Assembly: GCF_900109525.1 (NCBI RefSeq)
Contig: NZ_FOAN01000003.1
Span: 558,001-622,000, forward strand
Direction of reading: 5' to 3'
DNA length: 64,000 bases
Origin: Allobosea lupini
GTDB lineage: Bacteria; Pseudomonadota; Alphaproteobacteria; Rhizobiales; Beijerinckiaceae
The notes below the pieces were generated by a model, which saw only the letters and a program-made list of their open reading frames with translations, ran no database searches and was not told where the DNA came from. How positions within the stretch are numbered: the stretch's first letter is position 1; every line of letters starts with the position of its first letter. Shown one piece after another: positions 46,552 to 56,132 of the stretch. The translations under genes were made by a program, and so were the position numbers.

Positions 46552-47643
46552 TCACGCCTCCCGCGATTCGAAGTCGATGCGCGGGTCGACCCAGGCATAG
46601 GTCAAATCGGTGATCAGGTGCACGATGAGGCCGATCAGCGAGAAGATGTAGAGATTGGCGAAGACGACCGGATAGTCGCGGTTGACGATCGCCTCGAAGG
46701 ACAGGAGCCCGAGCCCGTCGAGCGAGAAGATCGTCTCGATCAAGAGCGACCCTGCGAACAGCGCATGCACGAAGGCCCCGGGAAAGCCTGCGATTACGAT
46801 CAGCATGGCGTTGCGGAAGACATGGCCATAGAGCACGCCGCGCTCCGACAAGCCCTTCATCCGCGCCGTCAGCACGTACTGCTTCCGGATCTCGTCGAGG
46901 AAGGAGTTCTTGGTCAGCAATGTCGAGGTCGCGAAGGCGCCCAGCGCCATCGCCAGCACCGGCAGGGCGATGTGCCAGAAATAATCGCCGATCTTGCCGA
47001 TCAGGCTGAGCTGGGCCCAGTTCTCCGAGGTCAGGCCGCGCAAGGGGAATATCTGCCAGAACGAGCCACCGGCAAAGAGCACGATCAGCAGGATCGCGAA
47101 GAGAAAGCCCGGTATGGCGTAGCCGACGATGACGACGGCGCTCGTCCAGGTGTCGAAGCGCGAGCCGTCCTTGACTGCCTTGCGGATGCCGAGCGGAATC
47201 GAGATCGCATAGGAGAGCAGGGTCATCCACAGGCCGAGCGTGATCGAGACCGGCAGCTTCTCCTTGATCAATTGCAGCACCGGCGCATCGCGGAAATAGC
47301 TGCGGCCGAAATCGAAGGTGGCATAGTCCTTCAGCATCTTGAAGAAGCGCTCATGCGCCGGCTTGTCGAAGCCGAACTGCTTTTCCAGCTCCTTGATGAA
47401 GGCGGGATCCAGCCCCTGCGCACCGCGATAGGCCGAGCCCGAATCCATCGACTGCGCGCCGGCATCGCCGCCGGAGCCGCCGCCGACGCGCTCGGCCGCG
47501 CCGCTATTGGGATTGTTGAGCTGCGAGATGATCCGCTCGACCGGCCCGCCCGGAGCGAACTGCACGATGACGAAGGAGATCAGCAGGATGCCGAACAGGG
47601 TCGGCACCATCAGCGCCAGACGCCGGGCGATATAGTTCAGCAT
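46552..47643 (-). CDS. yejB: Peptide ABC transporter permease
   Basis: I place the start at 47643 ([19 protein letters not shown]), the standard OppB-type opening; the extension upstream overlaps the hepT-proximal spacer. The 363-residue permease has six membrane helices, an extra periplasmic loop rich in Gly/Ser (GGGSGGDAG), and the EAA-type loop [27 protein letters not shown] (in parts). The ribosome-binding site is poor. A toxin-antitoxin pair lies between it and yejA. Confidence 0.93.
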   Translation of the reverse strand: MLNYIARRLALMVPTLFGILLISFVIVQFAPGGPVERIISQLNNPNSGAAERVGGGSGGDAGAQSMDSGSAYRGAQGLDPAFIKELEKQFGFDKPAHERFFKMLKDYATFDFGRSYFRDAPVLQLIKEKLPVSITLGLWMTLLSYAISIPLGIRKAVKDGSRFDTWTSAVVIVGYAIPGFLFAILLIVLFAGGSFWQIFPLRGLTSENWAQLSLIGKIGDYFWHIALPVLAMALGAFATSTLLTKNSFLDEIRKQYVLTARMKGLSERGVLYGHVFRNAMLIVIAGFPGAFVHALFAGSLLIETIFSLDGLGLLSFEAIVNRDYPVVFANLYIFSLIGLIVHLITDLTYAWVDPRIDFESREA

Positions 47644-47719
47644 GAGCGGCAGATGCTGGAGAGAAGGGTGGAAAATTGCAACATGGAACGGGACGAGTGC
47701 GGTTGCCGCCTGGTGACGA

Positions 47720-48085
47720 TCATGGCTTCTCCTCGGCGGCTGCAATGATCTCCGGCAAGCGAGCGACGAGTTGAGGCAGAGCGGTTCGCGCCGTTTCCCA
47801 GACGATGCCTAGATTGATGTCGAAGTAGCCATGCGCGATCCGGTTGCGCATCCCCTTCATGCTTTTCCACGGCACATCGGCATAGTTGTCGAGAAAATCG
47901 GCATGGGTTTGCAGCAGCTTAGTTGCGGCTTCGCCGATGATCACGAGGTTGAGAACAACAGCCTGCTGAGTGCGTTCGTCGGCCAGAAAGTCGGCCCTCT
48001 CCATGCCATCGATATAAACGCCCGACTTGCGCGCTGCATCGAACATATGTCGCAAATAGTCAGCCAGCCTCTGATGGCGATTCAT
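47720..48085 (-). CDS. hepT: HepT-like HEPN toxin
   Basis: The 121-residue helical protein ([14 protein letters not shown]) carries the HEPN ribonuclease motif R-x4-H-x-Y as R80-NRIA-H85-G-Y87. This is the toxin of the HEPN/MNT pair; the partner MntA silences it by adding AMP to the tyrosine. It overlaps mntA by four bases (ATGA) and is followed after 76 bp by yejB. Confidence 0.9.
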   Translation of the reverse strand: MNRHQRLADYLRHMFDAARKSGVYIDGMERADFLADERTQQAVVLNLVIIGEAATKLLQTHADFLDNYADVPWKSMKGMRNRIAHGYFDINLGIVWETARTALPQLVARLPEIIAAAEEKP

Positions 48086-48372
48086 ACCGGCCGCGCCTCG
48101 GCCAGTACGTGATTGCGGAAACTGGGCGGCAGGTCTTCGGCGGTCAGGACGTCGACGTTGACGCCGAGAAGTTCCTCCAGCGCGACCTGCAGACCGCCGA
48201 TATCGAACAGCGTCGCGCCCGGCAAGGGGTCGATCAGGATATCCAGGTCGCTGCCTTGTCGATCCGTGCCGTGCAGGACGGAGCCGAAGACGCGAGGATT
48301 GCTGGCCCGGAAACGGCTCATCGCCTCGCGCACCGCGTCGCGATTGAGAGCAAGGGCGGTCGATGGCTTCAT
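48082..48372 (-). CDS. mntA: MntA minimal nucleotidyltransferase antitoxin
   Basis: The 96-residue protein shows the minimal nucleotidyltransferase motif G-S-x10-D-x-D as G30-S31, D42 and D44 (FGSVLHGTDRQGSDLDIL). It is expected to AMPylate the HEPN toxin encoded directly downstream. The order antitoxin then toxin with overlapping codons is standard for this family. It begins 49 bp after the yejA stop. Confidence 0.9.
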   Translation of the reverse strand: MKPSTALALNRDAVREAMSRFRASNPRVFGSVLHGTDRQGSDLDILIDPLPGATLFDIGGLQVALEELLGVNVDVLTAEDLPPSFRNHVLAEARPV

Positions 48373-48421
48373 GGCAGCTTCTTACCCGCTTCGGCGTCCA
48401 AACGTCTCGCCCTGCAATCAA

Positions 48422-50290
48422 TTACGCCTTCCCGATCCGCTTGGCCTTTTCCGCATCGTACCACCAGGTGCCCGGCGCGCCGGAACCGAATTTCGGCTTG
48501 GTCTGCGGGCGCTCGTACATGTCCCAATAGGCCAGCCACTCGCTGGCATTCCACCACATCGGGATCCAGTAGCGCCCGGCCCGCAGCAGCCGGTCGAGGC
48601 ATTTGGCGGCGACCACCACCTCGGCATAGCTCTTGGCCTGGCCGACCTTGTCGATCATCGCGTCGATCGCCGGATCGGCGATCCCGCCGACATTACGCGA
48701 GCCGCGCGTCCTGGCTGCTTCCGAGCCGTAGATCACGCGCATCGTGTCGCTCGGGATGGCGCTGCCGCTCATCGCCCGGCTGATCATGTCGAAGTCGAAC
48801 TCGTCGAGTCGGCGCTGGTACTGGGCGCCATCGACGATGCGCGAGGTCGCGTTGATGCCGAGCCGCTTGAGATTGGCCTGGAAGGGCTGGGTGTGCGGTT
48901 GCAGCGAGGGGGTCGAATCGAGGAACTCGATCTCGAAGGGCTGGCCGTTCGGCAGCTTCATGACATTGCCGTCGCGCTTGCAGCCGGCGGCACGCAGCAT
49001 CTCGTCGGCCCGGCGCAGCAAGGCGCGGTCGCTGCCGGAGCCATCCGAGACCGGCGGCAGGAAGGGCTCGCCGAAGACCTCGTCCGGGACCTTGCCGCGG
49101 AACGGCTCGAGCAGCGCGAGCTCTTCCGGCGAGGGCTTGCCGACCGCCTTCGAATCCGAGTTCTCGAAATAGGATGTCGCCCGCGAGAAGGACGAGAACA
49201 TGATGTTCTTGTTGGTCCACTCGAAGTCGAAGGCGAGGCCGAGTGCCTCGCGGATGCGCGGGTCAGCGAACTTCTCGCGGCGCAGATTGTAGATCCAGCC
49301 CTGCGAGCCGATCGGTTCGGTCTTCGGCAGGGCCTCTTTCTTGACCTTGCCTTCGTGGATGGCCGGGAAGTCGTATCCCGTCGCCCAGATCCGCGAGGTG
49401 AACTCCTCCTGGAAGGTGATCACCCCGCTCTTGAAGGCTTCGAAGGCGACCTGCCGGTCGCGGAAATACTCCCAGCGGACACGGTCGAAATTGTTCTGCC
49501 CGACATTCACCGGCAGATCCTTGGCCCAGTAATCCGGCACGCGGTCGAACTCGATGAAGCGGCCCTGCTCGAACTTTCCGACCTTGTAGGCGCCCGAGCC
49601 GAGCGGCGGCTCCAGTGTCGAGGCCTCGAAATTGCGGGTCGACCAGTATTTCTCCGAGAAGACCGGCAGGCCGGCGACGACGAGATGCAGATCGCGGCTG
49701 CGCTTCGCCGAGAGCTTCACCACGAGAATGTCGTCGCTCTCGGCGACTGCCGATTCCATCTCGCCAAGGATCAGCCGGTAGGTCGGATGGCCCTTGCTCT
49801 TCAACAGGTTGAACGAGAAGGCGGCGTCGCCGGCGGTGACCCGCGAGCCGTCATGGAACTTCGCCTCCGGCCGCAGGCGGAAGCGGTAGGTCAGCTTGTC
49901 CTGCGAGACCGAGACGCTCCTCGCGATCAGGCCGTAGAGCGAGCCGGGTTCGTCGCCCGAGCCGGCCATCAGGCTGTCGAAGCAGGCATCCATGCCGGCC
50001 GCGCCGTCGCCCTGCAGCACATAGGTGTTGAGCGTGTTGAAGGTGTCGAAGCTCTGATTGCCGCCGGCACGCTTGATCTGGATGGTGATCGAACCGCCCT
50101 TCGGCGCTTTCGGATTCACATAGGCGAAATGCGGGAAGTCCGGCGGCAGTGCCAGCTCGCCGAAGGTCGAGAGGCCATGGACCTCGTTCTCCTGCGCCAG
50201 CGCCGCCGTGAGCGAGACCGGCAGCGTGGCCGCGCCTGCGATGGCACCGCCGGCTTCGAGCAGCCTGCGGCGGGTGATCCGGATCGCCAT
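48422..50290 (-). CDS. yejA: Peptide/microcin C ABC transporter substrate-binding protein
   Basis: The 622-residue protein has a Tat-like signal (ITRRRLLEAGGAIAGAATLP, cleavage near TAALAQ) and the family-5 solute-binding fold: PKGGSITIQIK, FRLRPEAKFHDGS, REALGLAFDFEWTN and PMWWNASEWLAYWDM. YejA delivers oligopeptides to YejBEF in the periplasm. It is the first gene of the yej operon; mntA-hepT separates it from yejB. Confidence 0.94.
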   Translation of the reverse strand: MAIRITRRRLLEAGGAIAGAATLPVSLTAALAQENEVHGLSTFGELALPPDFPHFAYVNPKAPKGGSITIQIKRAGGNQSFDTFNTLNTYVLQGDGAAGMDACFDSLMAGSGDEPGSLYGLIARSVSVSQDKLTYRFRLRPEAKFHDGSRVTAGDAAFSFNLLKSKGHPTYRLILGEMESAVAESDDILVVKLSAKRSRDLHLVVAGLPVFSEKYWSTRNFEASTLEPPLGSGAYKVGKFEQGRFIEFDRVPDYWAKDLPVNVGQNNFDRVRWEYFRDRQVAFEAFKSGVITFQEEFTSRIWATGYDFPAIHEGKVKKEALPKTEPIGSQGWIYNLRREKFADPRIREALGLAFDFEWTNKNIMFSSFSRATSYFENSDSKAVGKPSPEELALLEPFRGKVPDEVFGEPFLPPVSDGSGSDRALLRRADEMLRAAGCKRDGNVMKLPNGQPFEIEFLDSTPSLQPHTQPFQANLKRLGINATSRIVDGAQYQRRLDEFDFDMISRAMSGSAIPSDTMRVIYGSEAARTRGSRNVGGIADPAIDAMIDKVGQAKSYAEVVVAAKCLDRLLRAGRYWIPMWWNASEWLAYWDMYERPQTKPKFGSGAPGTWWYDAEKAKRIGKA

Positions 50291-50394
50291 GCGATACCCC
50301 TTGCGATTCGTCGTCCGATTATGTCGTTACGCCGAGCTAACGCCAGCGCTGCGCGCATTTCCGGTCATGGTGACGGCAATTGCATGGCGCCGAC

Positions 50395-50422
50395 AAGCAA
50401 AAGCCGGGCTTTCGGCCCGGCT
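50395..50422 (-). terminator. Intrinsic terminator of the cytochrome c gene
   Basis: On the minus strand an 8-bp stem AGCCGGGC / GCCCGGCT with a CGAAA loop is followed by TTTGCTTG. It lies 36 bp past the stop of the cytochrome gene. Confidence 0.75.
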
Positions 50423-50457
50423 CATGACGTCACATCGGCGCGAGGCGCGCTATCAAA

Positions 50458-51003
50458 TCAGGGCTTCGGCAGCGGCTTCGGCGAATCGGCGAGGCTGTTG
50501 AGATAGGCGACCACGTCGGCGCGGGCCTCGGGGCGGGCGATGCCGGCAAAGGCCATCGCGGTGCCGGGGACGTAGGCCTTCGGGTTCTTCAGGAAGTGGT
50601 CGAGCGCGTCGGCGTCCCAGCTCTTGTCGCCGCGGGCCTTCATCGCCGCGGAATAACCGAAGCCGGCGACCGAACCCTCGGCGCGGCCATAAACGTCATA
50701 GAGATGCGGGCCGACCTTGTTGGCGCCGCCCTTCTCGAAGGTGTGGCAGGCCTTGCAGGCGCCGACGGCCTTCTCGCCCTTGGCCACGTCCGCCTTGGCG
50801 AGGCGCACCGCGATCGGCTCTTCGACTGCCGCTGCAGCGCCCGCGCCGCCAGCTGCCGCCGCCGGCTCGAGGCTAGGCAGGTCATAGCCAGGGACAACCG
50901 GCTTCTTCGGGGCGAAGACGATGCCGGCGCCCATGTTCAGGGCCATAACGACGAGCAGGGTCGACAAACCCGCGCCAGCGATCTTGTTCAGTTCGATATT
51001 CAT
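50458..51003 (-). CDS. Membrane-anchored class I cytochrome c (CycM-like)
   Basis: The 181-residue protein has an uncleaved N-terminal anchor (about 10-30), an Ala/Gly/Pro-rich linker, and a cytochrome c domain with the heme site CKACH at 83-87, [12 protein letters not shown] and the distal methionine in GTAMAF. Such cytochromes (CycM, cytochrome c552) carry electrons from the bc1 complex to aa3 oxidase in rhizobia. It is divergent from kdsB, an arrangement I recall as conserved in this order. Confidence 0.93.
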   Translation of the reverse strand: MNIELNKIAGAGLSTLLVVMALNMGAGIVFAPKKPVVPGYDLPSLEPAAAAGGAGAAAAVEEPIAVRLAKADVAKGEKAVGACKACHTFEKGGANKVGPHLYDVYGRAEGSVAGFGYSAAMKARGDKSWDADALDHFLKNPKAYVPGTAMAFAGIARPEARADVVAYLNSLADSPKPLPKP

Positions 51004-51176
51004 CGTCTCTCACAACCCCCGGCCCGCCCGTCGGCGAAGCAAGACAGCGCTGCGGCCGGACCCTTGCGGGAACCGGCACGTCTGCGCTGCTTAACCGCTT
51101 TGCGCGCTGCATTGCAACTCGTATAAGCACGCTCCGCTTTGAGACCTTTTGCCGCCCCCGCGAGCTTCCACAGCCA

Positions 51177-51914
51177 ATGCCCAACCCGCTGATCCTGATC
51201 CCGGCCCGCATGCAGGCGACGCGCCTGCCGGGCAAGCCGCTGGCCGACATCCTGGGCGAGCCGATGATCGTCCGCGTCTGGCGCCGTGCCATCGAGGCTG
51301 GTGTCGGCGATGTCGTGGTCGCGACCGATGACGAGCGCATCCTCGCGGCGATCGAGCAGGCCGGCGGCCGGGCGGTGATGACCAGCCCCGCGCACCAGAC
51401 CGGCTCCGACCGGATCAAGGAAGCCGCCGACATCGTCGATCCGAAAGGCGAGCACGACATCATCGTCAACGTCCAGGGCGACTTCCCGACGTTGGCGCCG
51501 GCTGCAATCGCGGCTGCGGTCGAGCCGCTCGCCGATCCGGCCGTCGACATCGCGACGCTGGCCGGCGAGATCACCGAGGACGAGGAGAAGACCGCGCCGA
51601 GCGTGGTCAAGCTGATCGGCAGCGAGGTTTCGCCCGGCCGGATGCGGGCGCTCTACTTTACCCGCGCGACGGCCCCTTATGGCGATGGCCCGCTCTATCA
51701 CCATGTCGGCCTCTACGCCTATCGCCGCCGCGCGCTCGACCGCTTCGTCTCGCTGCCGCAATCACCGCTGGAGCTGCGCGAGAAGCTCGAGCAGCTGCGG
51801 GCGCTAGAGGACGGCATGCGCATCGACGCGATGATCATCGATCACGTCCCGCGCGGCGTCGATACGCCCCCCGATCTGGATCGCGCCCGCGCGTTCCTGA
51901 CATCCAAAGCCTGA
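51177..51914 (+). CDS. kdsB: 3-deoxy-manno-octulosonate cytidylyltransferase
   Basis: The 245-residue enzyme opens [20 protein letters not shown] and contains [31 protein letters not shown] and [13 protein letters not shown], all typical of KdsB. It activates Kdo as CMP-Kdo for lipopolysaccharide. A 16-bp gap to pheA suggests co-transcription. Confidence 0.96.
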   Translation: MPNPLILIPARMQATRLPGKPLADILGEPMIVRVWRRAIEAGVGDVVVATDDERILAAIEQAGGRAVMTSPAHQTGSDRIKEAADIVDPKGEHDIIVNVQGDFPTLAPAAIAAAVEPLADPAVDIATLAGEITEDEEKTAPSVVKLIGSEVSPGRMRALYFTRATAPYGDGPLYHHVGLYAYRRRALDRFVSLPQSPLELREKLEQLRALEDGMRIDAMIIDHVPRGVDTPPDLDRARAFLTSKA

Positions 51915-51930
51915 GCCTGAAAGTCCTAGA

Positions 51931-52785
51931 ATGTCAGTCGTCGTTTCCTATCAGGGTGAGCCCGGAGCCTTCTCCTCGCAGGCCGCCCTCCAGGTCTTTC
52001 CGGATTGCGAGCTCTTGCCCTGCCGGACCTTCGAGGACGCGCTCGCCGCGGTCTCGGACGGCGCCGCCCGCTACGGCATGATCCCGATCGACAATTCGAT
52101 CGCGGGCCGCGTTGCCGACATCCATCATCTGCTGCCGCGCTCTGGGCTCCACATCATCGGCGAGCACTTCCTGCCGATCCGCTTCCATCTGATGGCGGTC
52201 GAGGGTGCGACGCTGGCGACGCTGAAGACGGTGCAGAGCCACATCCACGCGCTCGGCCAGTGCCGCAAGATCATCCGCAAGCTCGGACTCAAGGCCGAGG
52301 TCGCGGCCGACACTGCCGGCTCGGCCCGGCAGGTCGCCGAGGCCGGCGATCCGACGCGGGCCGCGATCGCGCCGCACATCGCCGCCGAGGTCTACGGGCT
52401 CAACATCCTGATGGAGGACATCGAGGACGAGAAGCACAACACCACGCGCTTCGTCGTACTCTCGAAATATCCGGAATTCGCCCGCCAGGGTTCTGGCAAG
52501 ACGGTGACCACGCTGATCTTCCAGGTCCGCAACCTGCCGGCGGCGCTCTACAAGGCGCTTGGCGGCTTCGCCACCAATGGCGTCAACATGACCAAGCTCG
52601 AGAGCTACATGGTCGATGGCCATTTTTCGGCGACGATGTTCTACAGCGACGTCGAGGGGCATCCCGACGACCCGGCGCTGCGTCGCGCGCTCGACGAGCT
52701 CGCCTTCTTCTCGAAGGAGCTGAAGATTTTGGGCGTCTATCCCGCGCACGAATTCCGCGACAGCTTCCCCGAGCCGGGGGAGTAA
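51931..52785 (+). CDS. pheA: Prephenate dehydratase
   Basis: The 284-residue enzyme has the dehydratase domain (VSYQGEPGAFSSQAA at the start; PIDNSIAGRV; HNTTRFVVLSK with the catalytic TRF) and a C-terminal ACT domain for phenylalanine feedback, with KLESYMVDGHFSATMFY in place of the ESRP of enteric enzymes. There is no chorismate mutase domain, as usual in alphaproteobacteria. It makes phenylpyruvate. It is followed by a strong hairpin. Confidence 0.96.
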   Translation: MSVVVSYQGEPGAFSSQAALQVFPDCELLPCRTFEDALAAVSDGAARYGMIPIDNSIAGRVADIHHLLPRSGLHIIGEHFLPIRFHLMAVEGATLATLKTVQSHIHALGQCRKIIRKLGLKAEVAADTAGSARQVAEAGDPTRAAIAPHIAAEVYGLNILMEDIEDEKHNTTRFVVLSKYPEFARQGSGKTVTTLIFQVRNLPAALYKALGGFATNGVNMTKLESYMVDGHFSATMFYSDVEGHPDDPALRRALDELAFFSKELKILGVYPAHEFRDSFPEPGE

Positions 52786-52789
52786 GGCG

Positions 52790-52816
52790 CACCTTCTCCC
52801 CTCTGGGGAGAAGGTG
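52790..52816. terminator. Perfect hairpin after pheA, part of a dispersed repeat
   Basis: CACCTTCTCCCC and GGGGAGAAGGTG form a 12-bp perfect stem with a 3-base loop, starting 5 bp after the pheA stop. There is no T-tract. The same arms recur at 52906-52928. Confidence 0.55.
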
Positions 52817-52928
52817 CCGGCAGGCGGATGAGGGCGGTACGACCGGGTGAGACGAAGGCAGGTTGAGCCTATTCTTCCCTCATCCGTCTCGGCTTCGCCG
52901 AGCCACCTTCTCCCCCGAGGGGAGAAGG
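52790..52928. repeat. Composite palindromic repeat with CCTTCTCCCC hairpins
   Basis: Two copies of the CCTTCTCCCC / GGGGAGAAGG hairpin face each other across GCGGATGAGGG and CCCTCATCCG, making a larger palindrome; a CTCGGC / GCCGAG mini-hairpin sits in the right half. Such elements are common between convergent genes (here pheA and nudC) in related genomes. Confidence 0.65.
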
Positions 52929-52938
52929 ATTCCGAGCG

Positions 52939-53895
52939 CTACGGCTCCTCGCCGTCGACCGCCCACGCCTTCAGGATGGTGTTGGCGATCGCCATATGCG
53001 GCGGGCAGAACAGATTGTCGGGGTGCTTGCCCTCCAGCATCTGCAGTGCCTCCGCCCGGCTGAACCAGCGGCCGGCTTCGAGCTCGGTGCCATCCAGCAC
53101 GATGTCGTCGTTCAGCGCTTCGGCGATGCAGCCGATCATCAATGAGCCGGGGAAAGGCCAGGGCTGCGAGGCAATGTAGCGAACCGTGCCGGTGCGCAGG
53201 CCGGCTTCCTCCCAGGTCTCGCGCCTGACCGCGTCCTCGAAGGTCTCGCCCGGCTCGACGAAGCCGGCGATGCAGGAATACATGCCGGGCGCGAAACGAG
53301 ACTGGCGGGCCAGCAGGCAGTTGTCGCCGCGCACCGCCAGCATGATCACGACCGGGTCGGTGCGCGGGAAATGCTGGGCGCCGCAAGCCTCGCATTGCCG
53401 TTTCCAGCCGGCCGAGCCGAGCTTGGTCGGCGCGCCGCACTGGGCGCAGCAGCGATGGCGGGCATGCCAGTCGAGCAGGGCCTTGGCCTCGCCGAGCGGG
53501 CCAAGCTCATCCTTCGGCACCAGCCGCTTTAGCGCGACGCTGCGCAGATCAGTGACGACGAGTACGGCCTGCTCGCGCAGGCCATCGAGCAGTTCGCGGT
53601 CGATCAGCCGGCCGAAGCGCGGCGCCCCGTCCGGATCGAGCCCGAGGAAGACCTCTTCCTGCGCCGGGCCCAGGCCATCGGCACCGCTCTCGTCGAACCA
53701 GACGGTCTGCGTCTCGGCACCCGTCCGCAATAGGATCGGCGTCTCGCCGGCAACGACGGCGAAACGCGTGTCGCTGCGTTCTCGCAAGGCGGCGACCTCG
53801 TCCGGCCGGTCGCGCAGATCGGCGCGGCGGTCGAGCGGGCTGGTGGCGAAGCCGGTCTGGGCTGAGCGTTCTTTGCGGCGGGAGGCGTCGTTCAT
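52939..53895 (-). CDS. nudC: NudC-type NAD pyrophosphatase / RNA decapping enzyme
   Basis: I start at the ATG at 53895 (MNDASRRKERS). The 318-residue protein has an N-terminal NudC domain, a zinc ribbon (CAQCGAPT and CEACGAQHFPRTDP), the Nudix box GFVEPGETFEDAVRRETWEEAGL (in parts), and the NudC marker SQPWPFPGSLM. It hydrolyses NADH and removes NAD caps from RNA. It is convergent with pheA. Two adjoining palindromes lie upstream at 53951-53970. Confidence 0.95.
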   Translation of the reverse strand: MNDASRRKERSAQTGFATSPLDRRADLRDRPDEVAALRERSDTRFAVVAGETPILLRTGAETQTVWFDESGADGLGPAQEEVFLGLDPDGAPRFGRLIDRELLDGLREQAVLVVTDLRSVALKRLVPKDELGPLGEAKALLDWHARHRCCAQCGAPTKLGSAGWKRQCEACGAQHFPRTDPVVIMLAVRGDNCLLARQSRFAPGMYSCIAGFVEPGETFEDAVRRETWEEAGLRTGTVRYIASQPWPFPGSLMIGCIAEALNDDIVLDGTELEAGRWFSRAEALQMLEGKHPDNLFCPPHMAIANTILKAWAVDGEEP

Positions 53896-53950
53896 GCCTC
53901 CCGTCCTACTCCGCTTTCGGTCCGACCGGAACGGGGTCGAACGCAGAATT

Positions 53951-53970
53951 ATACGTATGCGAACGTTCGC
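53951..53970 (-). promoter_or_regulatory. Adjoining palindromes upstream of nudC
   Basis: ATACGTAT (8 bp) is followed directly by GCGAACGTTCGC (12 bp), both perfect palindromes, 56 bp before the nudC start and just past the mmsB stop. This may be an operator for nudC; no regulator is suggested by the context. Confidence 0.35.
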
Positions 53971-53977
53971 GGGCTGC

Positions 53978-54865
53978 TCAGCTGTTTCCGCGCCCACGCA
54001 GCAGATGGATGATGCCGGAGAAGTCGGTGCCGCCTTCGCCCCAGGCATTGTGCAGGCCGTAGACCTGCGCGGCCGCCGAGCCCAGCGGCGTCGAGGCGCC
54101 GGCGGCCTGCGCCGCCTCCTGGGCGAGCTTCAGATCCTTCAGCATCAGCGCCGAGGCGAAGCCGGGCTTGTAGTCGTTGTTGGCCGGGGAGGTCGGCACC
54201 GGGCCGGGCACCGGGCAATAGGTCGTCAGCGACCAGCACTGGCCGGACGAGGTCGAGGCGACGTCGAACAGCGCCTGATGCGACAGGCCGAGCTTCTCGG
54301 CCAGCACGAAGGCCTCGGAGACGCCGATCATCGAGATGCCGAGGATCATGTTGTTGCAGATCTTCGCCGCCTGGCCGTTGCCGGCGTCGCCGCAATGCAC
54401 GACCTTCTTGCCCATCGCGGACAGGATCGGCTCGCCGCGCTTGAAGGCATCGGCACTGCCGCCGACCATGAAGGTCAACGTCGCGCCCTGGGCGCCGCCA
54501 ACGCCGCCCGAGACCGGCGCGTCGAGCGAAAGGCAGCCGCGCTCGGCGGCGAGCGCATGCGCCTTGCGGGCGCTCTCGACGTCGATGGTCGAGGAATCGA
54601 TCAGGAGGGTGCCCGGCTTCACGGCGGGGAGGATGTCGGTCCAGACCCCCAGCACATGCTTGCCGGCCGGCAGCATGGTGACCACGATCTCGGCATCCGC
54701 GACCGCCTCCTTGGCCGAACCGGCGATGCCGACGCCGAGCGCCGCGGCGGCGTCCTTGGAAGGCTGCGACAGGTCGAAGGCGGAGACCTTGTGCCCGGCC
54801 TTGACCAGGTTGCCGGCCATCGGCCCGCCCATATGGCCGAGCCCGATGAAGGCGATGGTGCTCAT
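53978..54865 (-). CDS. mmsB: 3-hydroxyisobutyrate dehydrogenase
   Basis: The ATG at 54865 follows GGGAAGGA. The 295-residue enzyme has the NAD-binding start TIAFIGLGHMGGPMAGNLVKAGH (in parts), the substrate-binding DAPVSGGVGGA and the catalytic lysine in GNGQAAKICNNM. It oxidises 3-hydroxyisobutyrate to methylmalonate semialdehyde in valine breakdown, feeding MmsA encoded in the same cluster. Confidence 0.95.
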   Translation of the reverse strand: MSTIAFIGLGHMGGPMAGNLVKAGHKVSAFDLSQPSKDAAAALGVGIAGSAKEAVADAEIVVTMLPAGKHVLGVWTDILPAVKPGTLLIDSSTIDVESARKAHALAAERGCLSLDAPVSGGVGGAQGATLTFMVGGSADAFKRGEPILSAMGKKVVHCGDAGNGQAAKICNNMILGISMIGVSEAFVLAEKLGLSHQALFDVASTSSGQCWSLTTYCPVPGPVPTSPANNDYKPGFASALMLKDLKLAQEAAQAAGASTPLGSAAAQVYGLHNAWGEGGTDFSGIIHLLRGRGNS

Positions 54866-54892
54866 GGTCGTATCCTTCCCGCTACCGTTCGC

Positions 54893-54969
54893 GTCATGCT
54901 CGGGCGCAGACCCGAGCATCTCTTTCAGGAGATTCTCGGGTCTGCGCTTCGCTTCGCCCGAGAATGACG
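54893..54969. repeat. Palindromic intergenic repeat (GTCATxCTCGGGCG family)
   Basis: Outer arms GTCATGCTCGGGCG and CGCCCGAGAATGAC enclose inner arms AGACCCGAGCATCTC and GAGATTCTCGGGTCT. It lies between the acyl-CoA dehydrogenase and mmsB genes, which could lower or separate expression of mmsB. It is similar in design to the repeat at 26044. Confidence 0.7.
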
Positions 54970-54977
54970 TCTGAGTT

Positions 54978-56132
54978 TCAATTCCCCTTGGCGCGTCCGA
55001 CCAGCGAGCGCGCCACGATCATCCGCATCACCTCGTTGGTGCCCTCCAGAATCTGGTGGACCCTGAGGTCGCGGACGATCTTCTCGATGCCGTAATCGGC
55101 GAGATAGCCGTAGCCGCCATGGATCTGCAGCGCCTGGTTGGCGACCTCGAAGCCGGTGTCGGTCGCGACCCGCTTGGCCATGGCGCAGAGCTTGCTGGCA
55201 TCCGGCGTCTTCTCGTCGAGCGCTGCCGCAGCACGCCACAGAAAGGTGCGGGCCGCCTCAAGCTCGGTCGCCATGTCGGCGAGCTTGAACTGCAGCGCCT
55301 GGAAGTCGGCGATGCGTGCGCCGAAGGCCTTGCGCTCCTGGGCATAGCCGAGGGCCTTGTCGAGCGCGCCCTGCGCCCCGCCGATCGAGCAGGCGCCGAT
55401 ATTGAGCCGGCCGCCGTCGAGGCCGGCCATGGCGATCTTGAAGCCGATGCCTTCCGGGCCGATCCGGTTGGCGACGGGCACGCGGCAGTTCTCGAAGATC
55501 ACGGCGCGCGTCGGCTGGGCGTTCCAGCCCATCTTCTTCTCGTTGGCGCCGAAGGAGAGGCCGGGCGTGCCCTTCTCGACGACGATGGTCGAGATGCCGG
55601 ACGGGCCGGCCTCACCGGTGCGGACCATCACGACATAGATGTCGGAGACGCCGGCGCCGGAGATGAACTGCTTCTGGCCGTCGAGGACATAGTGGTCGCC
55701 GTCGAGCACGGCCTTGGTCTTCAGCGCGGCGGCGTCCGAGCCGGCGCCCGGCTCGGTCAGGCAGTAGCTCGCCAGATGCTCCATGCTGCAGAGCTTCGGC
55801 AGGAACTTGTGGCGCTGCTCTTCCGACCCGTAGCGGTCGATCATCCAGGCGCACATGTTGTGGATCGAGATATAGGCGGCGACTGTCGGGCAGCCGGTCG
55901 ACAGCGCCTCGAAGATCACCGCCGCGTCGAGGCGCGACAGGCCGGAACCGCCGACATCGTCGCGGATGTAGATGCCGCCCATGCCGAGCGCAGCCGCCTG
56001 GCGCATCTCCTCGACCGGGAAATGCTTCTCCTCGTCCCAGCGCACGGCGTGCGGCGCCAGGGTTTCGGCAGCGAAACCCTGGGCCATGTCGCGGATCGCG
56101 ATCTGGTCTTCGGTGAGGGAGAAAGCGGTCAT
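54978..56132 (-). CDS. Acyl-CoA dehydrogenase, probably isobutyryl-CoA dehydrogenase
   Basis: The ATG at 56132 ([17 protein letters not shown]) gives 384 residues. Family blocks are [35 protein letters not shown], and [32 protein letters not shown] (in parts) with the catalytic glutamate expected in LEGTNEV. With mmsA and mmsB in the cluster, oxidation of isobutyryl-CoA from valine is the likely role (inference). Its start overlaps the stop of the vapC gene by four bases. Confidence 0.9.
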   Translation of the reverse strand: MTAFSLTEDQIAIRDMAQGFAAETLAPHAVRWDEEKHFPVEEMRQAAALGMGGIYIRDDVGGSGLSRLDAAVIFEALSTGCPTVAAYISIHNMCAWMIDRYGSEEQRHKFLPKLCSMEHLASYCLTEPGAGSDAAALKTKAVLDGDHYVLDGQKQFISGAGVSDIYVVMVRTGEAGPSGISTIVVEKGTPGLSFGANEKKMGWNAQPTRAVIFENCRVPVANRIGPEGIGFKIAMAGLDGGRLNIGACSIGGAQGALDKALGYAQERKAFGARIADFQALQFKLADMATELEAARTFLWRAAAALDEKTPDASKLCAMAKRVATDTGFEVANQALQIHGGYGYLADYGIEKIVRDLRVHQILEGTNEVMRMIVARSLVGRAKGN

